The notes under the pieces were generated by a model that saw only the letters and a program-made list of their open reading frames with translations, was not told the DNA's origin and did not search any database. From Nitrospiria bacterium (GTDB lineage: Bacteria > Nitrospirota > Nitrospiria > Nitrospirales > UBA8639), in the NCBI GenBank assembly GCA_030430725.1, contig JAUIKP010000247.1, forward strand, positions 1-5,638: a stretch of 5,638 bases of DNA, written 5' to 3'. Below, in pieces: positions 1 through 5,638 of the stretch (the stretch's first letter is position 1; each line of letters opens with the position of its first letter). The translations under genes and the position numbers were made by a program.

Positions 1-816
1 GGAATGGATTTTGAGGAATCTCGCCGGTATCAACCGGGCGATGATGTCCGACTCATGGATTGGCGGGTGATGGCCAGAACTCATGAACCCTACCTCAAGA
101 TTTTTCGGGAAGAACGGGAGCGACCCGTCTTTATTGTAGTGGATAATAGAAAGGGAATGCGATTCGGGACGAAGGTGGCCTTTAAGTCAGTCATTGCAGC
201 CCATGCGGCGGCATTGTTGGGATGGGCCTCGCAAGAACGAGGAGACCGGGTTGGGGGGGTGGTTTTTTCAGATGTGGACCATGTGGAACTCCGACCCAGG
301 GGAGGAAGAACCGGAGTGCTCCACCTTCTCAATATCCTGGCTCAAGATCGTTCCCAGAGCTCACAGATGATTGAACGCCAGAGTCCCATTCCCTCACCTT
401 TTCAGTTGGCATTAAATCGAGTCCAGGCAACCGCGAAGCCCGGAAGCCTCATTTTTCTCTTGAGTGATTTTCGCAATTGGGACCAGCAGGCCAAACAGTC
501 TCTCATCCGATTGGGAGGGCACCAGGATGTGGTAGCGATCTTCCTGTATGACCAATTGGAACAGAAGCTCCCACCTGCCGGCCAATATCCTGTGACGGAC
601 GGTACACGCATGGGAATTTTGAATACAGGATCTGCCATCACAATCCAATCCTATTCAGCGTATTTTAGGGAACGTTATGAAGATGTCCGGACTCTGTGCC
701 TGACCCGTGGAATCGGATTCATTCCATTGGGAACCCACGACGATATTCTATTCCAATTGCGGGGTGGGTTACAGGATCTTGGGCATCGCCGAAGCGCACA
801 CCACAGTATGGCATGA
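1..816 (+). CDS. DUF58 domain protein (MoxR-associated), 5' partial
   Basis: This is the C-terminal 271 residues of a DUF58 protein, the usual partner of MoxR AAA+ ATPases. It is probably cytoplasmic; its molecular function is not established. The frame is open to the window edge, and a Gly codon precedes the Met at 4. That Met lies inside the family hallmark G-M-D-F-E-E-x-R-x-YQPGDDVR-x-MDWR, so it is not the start, and an N-terminal part is missing. Counting from that Met, YQPGDDVR is at 9-16, MDWR at 18-21 and a VWA-like strand at 42-47. The strand is followed by D47-N-R-K-G-M52, where a classical MIDAS would read DxSxS, so metal binding by this site is doubtful. Further landmarks are GDRVGGVVF (80-88), the strand SLIFLLSD (148-155) and DVVAIFLYD (175-183). 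The stop is TGA at 814-816, and the DUF4381 gene follows after 15 bp. Family assignment is secure; the role in a Bat complex is inferred from context. Confidence 0.93.
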   Translation, partial: GMDFEESRRYQPGDDVRLMDWRVMARTHEPYLKIFREERERPVFIVVDNRKGMRFGTKVAFKSVIAAHAAALLGWASQERGDRVGGVVFSDVDHVELRPRGGRTGVLHLLNILAQDRSQSSQMIERQSPIPSPFQLALNRVQATAKPGSLIFLLSDFRNWDQQAKQSLIRLGGHQDVVAIFLYDQLEQKLPPAGQYPVTDGTRMGILNTGSAITIQSYSAYFRERYEDVRTLCLTRGIGFIPLGTHDDILFQLRGGLQDLGHRRSAHHSMA

Positions 817-831
817 CGGGAATGGGCTAAC

Positions 832-1329
832 ATGCCGACATCAGGTTCTCCATTACAAGAGCTTCGGGATGTGCATCTGCCAGACCCGATTTCTCTGTGG
901 CCTCCGGCTCCTGGTTGGTGGATCACTTTCGGGTTGGTCATGATGGGAGTCATGGTGTTCCTCTGGATTTTGAGGAATCGACGTCGGAAACAGTCCTGTC
1001 GACTTGCAATGAATGAATTGAGTGCGATTAAACAGCATTATAATACCCACCGAGATGATCAATGGCTGGTTCAACGGCTTTCAGCCATGATCCGCCGCTA
1101 TGCCATGGCCACTTTCCCTCGATCCGAGGTCGCAGGGTTGGTCGGAATTTCTTGGCTGAAGTTTTTAGATCGGTCGGGTCGAACCAACCAATTCACTGAA
1201 GGGGTTGGCCATCTGTTAAGGTCAGGGCCCTACCAACAGCAGGCAACCGTATCGGCTGCGGAACTGGTGACCTTGGTCGAACACTGGATTCGGCAGGTGT
1301 CTCCACCCACAGGGAAAGACACGGCATGA
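832..1329 (+). CDS. DUF4381 family single-pass membrane protein
   Basis: This 165-residue protein is of typical length for DUF4381, a family found almost only in MoxR/Bat loci and with no known biochemical activity. The N-terminus carries the family signature LRDVHLPDPISLWPPAPGWW (11-30), which runs directly into one membrane helix at about 28-47. The helix is followed by a strongly basic stretch, RNRRRK (48-53). By the positive-inside rule the short N-terminus faces the periplasm and the roughly 115-residue helical tail faces the cytoplasm, where it could contact the DUF58 protein or the MoxR ATPase (inference). The tail contains an amphipathic region around IRRYAMATFPR (87-97) and ISWLKFLD (106-113). 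The ATG at 832 is chosen because it places the signature near the N-terminus. The Shine-Dalgarno sequence is weak, with only GGG runs at 818-820 and 824-826. The stop overlaps the batA start as ATGA, which suggests translational coupling. Confidence 0.9.
   Translation: MPTSGSPLQELRDVHLPDPISLWPPAPGWWITFGLVMMGVMVFLWILRNRRRKQSCRLAMNELSAIKQHYNTHRDDQWLVQRLSAMIRRYAMATFPRSEVAGLVGISWLKFLDRSGRTNQFTEGVGHLLRSGPYQQQATVSAAELVTLVEHWIRQVSPPTGKDTA
1311..1317 (+). promoter_or_regulatory. Shine-Dalgarno sequence of batA
   Basis: AGGGAAA sits inside the end of the DUF4381 gene and ends eight bases before the ATG at 1326. With the 4-bp ATGA overlap it suggests that batA is translated in coupling with the upstream gene. 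The match to the consensus is moderate. Confidence 0.45.
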
Positions 1330-2381
1330 TCACGTTGGCCTGGCCGTGGGTGTTGGCACTTGTTCTGTGTCCCTGGCTGGTGCGTCGTTGGGCTACCCCT
1401 GTCTCCAATTCATCCGGCCGGGCTATGAAGTTGCCGCATTTTGAAGACATTATGGCCCTTCAGTCCAACCAGTTGATTGGGGCGACTCGTTCAAGGTACT
1501 CATCACGGTTTTGGGTGGGAATGCTCATTTGGGCCGCTCTCCTTCTTGCGGCTGCCCGTCCACAGTGGAGTGGCGAACCTGTTGGACTACCAACCAGTGG
1601 ACGTGATCTGATGTTGGCCGTCGATGTTTCCGGCAGCATGAAGATACCGGATTTTTCAGTAAAAGGGCAGGAAGTCAATCGTTTAGAGGTGGTGAAAACC
1701 GCAGCCGGGGAGTTCATCGCTGGTCGAACCGGCGATCGTATAGGGCTGATTGTATTTGGTTCCCAAGCCTACGTGCAGACACCTTTGACATTTGACCGAG
1801 ACACAGTCCAGGCCATGTTGACGGAAACTGAAATTGGCTTGGCGGGAAAGGAAACCGCCATTGGCGATGCGATCGGTCTCGCCGTGAAACGGCTCAAAGA
1901 ACAACCAGCGGGAAGCCGGGTTTTAGTGCTATTAACTGATGGGGCCAATACTGCGGGAGAAGTGTCGCCTACACAAGCGGCGGCCTTGGCTGAAGAACAA
2001 GGTATTCGAATCTATGCCATCGGAGTTGGCGCGGATCGAATGGAGATTGAATCATTTTTCGGCACACAAACGGTGAATCCTTCTCGTGATTTGGATGAAG
2101 ATACCCTTCGCCATCTCGCGCAACGTACGGGAGGGTTGTACCTGCGTGCCAAGGACACCGAGGGACTTACGAGGGTGTATAAAGAATTAGATCGTCTGGA
2201 GCCGGCGGCCACTGAATCGGAACTGTTTCGACCGACGATCGAATTATATATATGGCCATTAGGATTTGCGTTGGTCCTTTCCTGTTTAATGGCCATGTCT
2301 TTCATCCGGAAAAGGGAATGGGGTCTCCGATCGAGTTGGAAGGCGGAAGCGATCACTGCACAGGCAGGGGCCGGACAATAA
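1326..2381 (+). CDS. batA: BatA-like VWA domain membrane protein
   Basis: This 351-residue protein has the normal BatA layout. It has a first hydrophobic segment (about 4-19), a basic loop, a second helix (about 62-78), a VWA domain (about 94-290) and a last helix (about 307-326) followed by basic RKREW. Positive-inside reasoning puts the VWA domain in the periplasm, tethered at both ends to the inner membrane. The MIDAS appears complete: D100-V-S102-G-S104 after the strand LMLAV, T177 in ETAIGDAIGLA, and D205 in LLTDGANTAG. These residues would bind a divalent metal and a partner protein. Other family landmarks are GDRIGLIVFG (136-145), the segment AYVQTPLTFDR (148-158) and IYAIGVGAD (229-237). 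The ATG at 1326 overlaps the DUF4381 stop by 4 bp, and AGGGAAA at 1311-1317 is a plausible ribosome site. The N-terminus ITLAWPWVLAL matches the family start. Its role with BatB/C and BatD in stress or oxygen tolerance is known for the family, not shown here. Confidence 0.93.
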   Translation: MITLAWPWVLALVLCPWLVRRWATPVSNSSGRAMKLPHFEDIMALQSNQLIGATRSRYSSRFWVGMLIWAALLLAAARPQWSGEPVGLPTSGRDLMLAVDVSGSMKIPDFSVKGQEVNRLEVVKTAAGEFIAGRTGDRIGLIVFGSQAYVQTPLTFDRDTVQAMLTETEIGLAGKETAIGDAIGLAVKRLKEQPAGSRVLVLLTDGANTAGEVSPTQAAALAEEQGIRIYAIGVGADRMEIESFFGTQTVNPSRDLDEDTLRHLAQRTGGLYLRAKDTEGLTRVYKELDRLEPAATESELFRPTIELYIWPLGFALVLSCLMAMSFIRKREWGLRSSWKAEAITAQAGAGQ

Positions 2382-2382
2382 G

Positions 2383-4284
2383 ATGACCAAGTTTCATTTT
2401 CTACGACCGGAATGGCTATGGGGATTACTTCCCTTATTCGGACTCTTTCTACTAGTAGCCAGGAAGGGGACAACGGGTCAGATATGGGAGTCTGTATGTG
2501 ATGCCCATCTGCTCCCGCATTTGTTGGTGGGAACCGAGGGAACTACGCGGCGCCTGCCTCTCGTGCTTCTTGGATCTGGTTGGATTGTGGCGGTCTGTGC
2601 ACTTGCCGGGCCGGTCTGGTCCCAATTACCCCAGCCTGTATTCCGGGCGGAATCGGCGTTGGTGATGGTCCTGGATTTATCCCGTTCAATGGATGTGCAG
2701 GATGTGGCTCCTTCACGGTTGACGCGAGCCAAACATAAGATTCTTGACATGCTTAAGGCGCGGAAAGAAGGACAATCAGCTCTTGTGGTCTATGCCGGTG
2801 AATCATTCGTCGTCTCGCCTTTAACCAATGATGCCAACACCATCGTGACCCTTGTGCAATCTCTCGAGACGGAACTCATGCCGGTCCAGGGTAGTCGTAC
2901 TGATCTTGCTTTGCAGAAGGCCCATGAACTTTTGCAGCATGTCGGGCAGGAGAGCGGATATGTGCTATTGCTAACGGACGGCGAGGGAGATCCTGCCACA
3001 TTGAAGGTGGTAGACAAGTTACGCAGTCTAGGGGTGCGTGTGTCTGTGCTTGGTGTTGGGACCGTTGATGGGGCCCCTATTCCGGAGACAGGGGGATTCC
3101 TCAAAGATCAGGATGGAGCGGTGGTTATTCCCAAGTTAGATATTCCTTCCCTTCAAGCCCTCGCTCAAGCGGGTGGTGGTTATTATGCCACGGTGACGGC
3201 TGACGATCAGGATATCCGTCGGGTCTTTCCTTCCGATGTACCTGCGAGGGCGCGATTCTCTACAACATCTGAACAGCGAACAACCGATCTGTGGCGAGAG
3301 GAAGGCCCCTGGCTCGTCCTGCTACTTCTGGTTTTGGCGTTACCCGCATTTCGACCGGGATGGTTGGGAATGCTGCTGGCCTTCCTCCTTATTCCTCAGG
3401 TAAGCGAGGCCTTTTCCTGGGACAATCTCTGGGTTCGTCCCGATCAACAGGGTATTCAGGCATTAGAGCGTGACGCTCCGGAAGAAGCGGCAGTCTTGTT
3501 TCAAGACCCAGGCTGGCAGGGCATAGCCCATTACCGTGCAGGGAAATATCAGGAAGCAGAAGAAGCCTTTTCCATAGTGGATACACCGGAGGGTCATTAC
3601 AATCGAGGCAATGCTTTGGCTAATCTCGGTCGCTATGAAGAAGCCCTGGCCTCGTATCAAACAGCCCTCACTCAGCAGCCCGATCATGCGGACGCTCAAC
3701 ATAACCTAGAAATCATCAAACAACTCTTGGATAAATCATCATCTGCGGAACAGGAAGGAGAGTCACCCCAACAATCGGATGGCTCCTCCCCCAAACAGGG
3801 CAATAATGGGAATCAGATGGGAGGTGAAGAAGAAAAATCAGAGAATTCTTCAGACCCGACCCATACACAATCCGATTCGAAAACAGGTGACTCTCAAAAA
3901 GAGAACCCTGAAAAAGATGGGTCAGAGTCGGATTCTGCCCGGACCGCTAATCAGTCGAATGAAGATCAGAAATCTTCTGAAGAAAATATGGAAGAAGAGG
4001 CGCAAGGGCCGGACCCTTTGAAAGGCGAACAATCAAAAAAGCCGCGATCTGCACCAACTACAATGGAGGAAAAGCCGGAAGATCAGGGGGAACATTCAGG
4101 TGTATCTTCTACGGGGAGTGCGGCCCACTCACCGGAAATACAGAAGTCTGAACAGGTCCTCCAGCAATGGCTTCGCCGAATCCCTGATGATCCGGGGGGA
4201 TTGTTACGCCGAAAATTTCTTTTGGAGCATCAACGGCGTGTAGAGACTGGAGGGTCCACCATTTCTCAAGGAAAGCGCTGGTGA
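2383..4284 (+). CDS. batB: BatB-BatC fusion: VWA plus TPR membrane protein
   Basis: This 633-residue protein joins a BatB-type VWA protein to a BatC-type TPR protein. Two N-terminal helices (about 14-26 and 58-76) flank a basic loop. The VWA domain (about 90-285) has an intact MIDAS: D98-L-S100-R-S102, T173 and D199 in LLTDGEGD. A helix pair at about 309-322 and 327-341, split by FRPGW, returns the chain to the periplasm. The second helix, followed by SEAFSWDNLW, resembles an old BatC signal peptide. TPR-like helices follow at about 378-397 (IAHYRAGKYQEAEEAF) and 405-438 (YNRGNALANLGRYEEALASY). A roughly 137-residue acidic, Ser/Gln/Lys-rich, probably disordered stretch (452-588) then leads to a conserved tail, WLRRIPDDPGGLLRRKF (596-612). 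The ATG at 2383 comes one base after the batA stop and gives the family N-terminus FHFLRPEWLW. No strong Shine-Dalgarno sequence is present (AGGGG at 2366-2370 is distant), so reinitiation after batA is likely. The symbol batB covers only the first half. Confidence 0.92.
   Translation: MTKFHFLRPEWLWGLLPLFGLFLLVARKGTTGQIWESVCDAHLLPHLLVGTEGTTRRLPLVLLGSGWIVAVCALAGPVWSQLPQPVFRAESALVMVLDLSRSMDVQDVAPSRLTRAKHKILDMLKARKEGQSALVVYAGESFVVSPLTNDANTIVTLVQSLETELMPVQGSRTDLALQKAHELLQHVGQESGYVLLLTDGEGDPATLKVVDKLRSLGVRVSVLGVGTVDGAPIPETGGFLKDQDGAVVIPKLDIPSLQALAQAGGGYYATVTADDQDIRRVFPSDVPARARFSTTSEQRTTDLWREEGPWLVLLLLVLALPAFRPGWLGMLLAFLLIPQVSEAFSWDNLWVRPDQQGIQALERDAPEEAAVLFQDPGWQGIAHYRAGKYQEAEEAFSIVDTPEGHYNRGNALANLGRYEEALASYQTALTQQPDHADAQHNLEIIKQLLDKSSSAEQEGESPQQSDGSSPKQGNNGNQMGGEEEKSENSSDPTHTQSDSKTGDSQKENPEKDGSESDSARTANQSNEDQKSSEENMEEEAQGPDPLKGEQSKKPRSAPTTMEEKPEDQGEHSGVSSTGSAAHSPEIQKSEQVLQQWLRRIPDDPGGLLRRKFLLEHQRRVETGGSTISQGKRW
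4268..4274 (+). promoter_or_regulatory. Shine-Dalgarno sequence of batD
   Basis: AAGGAAA lies within the last codons of batB/C and ends six bases before the GTG at 4281. Its core AAGGA matches the anti-Shine-Dalgarno sequence and its spacing is near ideal. It decides the batD start in favour of the GTG that overlaps the batB/C stop (GTGA) over the in-frame ATG at 4308, which would cut off the basic end of the signal peptide. Confidence 0.6.
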
Positions 4285-5638
4285 AAATTTTGAGATGGAT
4301 ATGGGTGATGGTGATCGGCCTTGTATTTGTTGCGTATGACCATCCTGTCTCGGCCCAAACAGTCAGGGCCTATGTGGATCGGAATCCGGTCATGGCAGAT
4401 GAGACCTTTCAGCTCATCGTGGAGGTGGATCAGGCGTCCTCGGGTGAATCCCCCGAGTGGCATATCTTAGACGCAGACTTCGATGTATTGGGTACGACCC
4501 AAAGTCAACAAACTTCGATCATCAATATGCGAGCCACTTCATTGGTCCGATGGACTGCGACGCTTGCGCCAAAGCGAACAGGAGCCGTGACCATTCCTCC
4601 TATCCATGTGGGCGCTCATCAAACCGGCCCCATTCAACTGGAGGTCAATGAGCCGGATCACAACAGGAAGGCTCATGAGAGCCAGGATATTTTTCTCGAA
4701 GCAGATGTGGACTCACAGGTTCCCTATCTACAGGGGCAAGTCCTTCTGACGCTGCGGTTAGCCAGCGCCATTGCCGTGCAGGAAGGCCGTTTAGATGAAC
4801 CCGAAATGGATTGGGGAATTGTTGAACGCGTGGGAAAGGACGTTTCGTACGAGTCGACCCGAAACGGGCGACGATATCATATCACCGAACGACGTTATGT
4901 CATCACACCACAACAAAGCGGGAGACAGGTGATTCCTCCGATCCTTTTTTCCGGAACGGTTCAGGAAGGTCGAACCCGTGGAACGCTCTTTAATGAATTA
5001 TTTGGCAATCGGCCCGGAGGTCTGGGACATGATCCTTTCAAAGCCTCACGCCCGATTCATAGGCGAAGTCCGAAAATTACTATTAACGTTAAAGATTTTC
5101 CATCAGATCTGAATGGGCGATTTTGGTTGCCGGCCAAAAATCTCACCCTCACGGAAGTATGGTCGGGTGATACCGAAAAACTTCAAATAGGGGATTCTCC
5201 AACTCGAACGATCGTGATGCGTGCGACAGGTCAGCGCGGAGAACAATTGCCTGAAGTGACCGTGCCCCCACAACCCATTGTGAAGATCTATCCCGACAAG
5301 GCAAAGACCCAGACAGATTTTGACGGGAAATGGGTTGTGGGGTCCCGGGAGGAAAAATATGTGTTTGTGCCCACACAGCCGGGAACGGTGACGTTGCCCG
5401 CCATTCATGTTCCCTGGTGGAACATTGAGACTGACCGGTGGGAAGAAGCCACCCTTCCCCCTAAGGTTCTGACGGTTCTCGGTCCGCCTCAACCTGCATC
5501 CTCAGCACAGAATCCCACGTCGGCTTCGTCCCAGTCTGTTGCTCCAATGGAGCGTGACCGTCAGCTGATAGACCCCCAAAGTCTGGTTACCTTCGGCACC
5601 TCTGATAGTGTCAAGCCGGTACCATGGGCATGGATTAC
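4281..5638 (+). CDS. batD: BatD-like periplasmic oxygen-tolerance protein, 3' partial
   Basis: From GTG at 4281 the frame is open to the window edge (452 codons plus two bases), so the C-terminus is missing. Residues 1-25 form a signal peptide: K2 and R5, a hydrophobic core at 7-18, and a cut predicted after V-S-A25. The mature part looks like tandem Ig-like beta domains. The first (about 26-123) starts RAYVDRNPVMADETFQLIVEV and ends with an RTGAVTIPPI strand. The second (about 134-270) contains ITERRYVITPQQSGRQVIPP and a Gly/His/Arg-rich insert (about 231-264). The third (about 280-400) has WLPAKNLTLTEVWS and GDSPTRTIVMRATGQRGEQLPE, a typical proteobacterial-type BatD pattern. A Pro/Ser/Ala/Gln linker follows (about 402-422). 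The last residues, VPWAWI, probably begin the C-terminal membrane helix of the family. The protein probably works in the periplasm with the BatA and BatB/C VWA domains. GTG is preferred over ATG at 4308 because it supplies the basic n-region and has a well-placed Shine-Dalgarno sequence. Confidence 0.92.
   Translation, partial: MKILRWIWVMVIGLVFVAYDHPVSAQTVRAYVDRNPVMADETFQLIVEVDQASSGESPEWHILDADFDVLGTTQSQQTSIINMRATSLVRWTATLAPKRTGAVTIPPIHVGAHQTGPIQLEVNEPDHNRKAHESQDIFLEADVDSQVPYLQGQVLLTLRLASAIAVQEGRLDEPEMDWGIVERVGKDVSYESTRNGRRYHITERRYVITPQQSGRQVIPPILFSGTVQEGRTRGTLFNELFGNRPGGLGHDPFKASRPIHRRSPKITINVKDFPSDLNGRFWLPAKNLTLTEVWSGDTEKLQIGDSPTRTIVMRATGQRGEQLPEVTVPPQPIVKIYPDKAKTQTDFDGKWVVGSREEKYVFVPTQPGTVTLPAIHVPWWNIETDRWEEATLPPKVLTVLGPPQPASSAQNPTSASSQSVAPMERDRQLIDPQSLVTFGTSDSVKPVPWAWI

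Noticed and set aside
4..816. ATG at 4 as the true start of the DUF58 gene
   Set aside because: The Met is part of the internal family motif G-M-D-F-E-E, the frame continues upstream to the window edge, and homologues have additional N-terminal residues.
817..831. Possible promoter or terminator between DUF58 and DUF4381
   Set aside because: Fifteen bases are too few for either, and no hairpin with a T-run or promoter-like hexamer pair is visible. The genes look co-transcribed.
2012..2473. Antisense 153-codon open frame across the batA-batB/C junction
   Set aside because: It lies opposite two genes with clear family motifs, crosses their boundary, has no recognisable domain, and its Arg/Ser/Pro-rich composition is typical of a shadow frame.
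4308..4310. In-frame ATG as the start of batD
   Set aside because: It would remove K2 and R5 of the signal peptide and lacks a well-spaced ribosome site. The GTG at 4281 has both and overlaps the upstream stop.
4457..4651. Plus-strand 64-codon frame within batD
   Set aside because: It is out of frame with BatD, is short, and has no domain. It is a shadow of the real gene.
5103..5492. Antisense 129-codon open frame
   Set aside because: It lies entirely opposite the BatD frame, which carries a recognisable signal peptide and domain motifs. No ribosome site or family signature supports the reverse strand.
1..5638. A previously undescribed system (defence island, CRISPR, mobile element, RNA gene)
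   Set aside because: Every stretch is covered by recognisable Bat/MoxR-locus genes. I saw no repeats with spacers, transposase, integrase, tRNA or rRNA-like sequence, so the window is a known type of locus.

Overview
The window is a single, tightly packed plus-strand operon segment of the Bat (Bacteroides aerotolerance) / MoxR-associated type. Five genes were found and all face the same way: a 5'-truncated DUF58 protein (1-816), a DUF4381 membrane protein (832-1329), BatA (1326-2381), a BatB-BatC fusion (2383-4284) and a 3'-truncated BatD (4281-5638). There are essentially no intergenic regions. The gaps are 15 bp, a 4-bp ATGA overlap, 1 bp and a 4-bp GTGA overlap. No RNA gene, mobile element, CRISPR array, internal promoter or terminator is visible.

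The architecture suggests a diderm Gram-negative bacterium of intermediate GC (a little above 50% by eye, not counted). The gene order DUF58-DUF4381-BatA-BatB/C-BatD, the separate DUF4381 gene, and the BatB-TPR fusion with its C-terminal IPDDPGG motif fit the Gammaproteobacteria-type or Nitrospirota-type layout better than the Bacteroidetes one, where BatB and BatC are separate. The sequence alone does not settle the phylum. A Nitrospira-like or gammaproteobacterial host is a low-confidence guess. A MoxR-family AAA+ ATPase gene would be expected just upstream of position 1.

The inferred machine spans the inner membrane. The DUF58 protein is predicted to be cytoplasmic and to work with the MoxR ATPase. 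DUF4381 is a single-pass protein with a cytoplasmic tail. BatA and BatB/C hold von Willebrand factor A (VWA) domains that positive-inside topology places in the periplasm, and BatB/C adds periplasmic TPRs. BatD is a secreted, probably C-terminally anchored protein with Ig-like domains. BatA and BatB/C keep complete-looking metal-ion-dependent adhesion site (MIDAS) motifs, whereas the DUF58 protein does not. The family is linked to aerotolerance and stress resistance in several bacteria, but its biochemical substrate is not established.

This is a known family of loci and not an undescribed system. The parts most worth a second look are the BatB-BatC fusion junction, the long acidic tether ending in a conserved tail, and the GTG-started batD.
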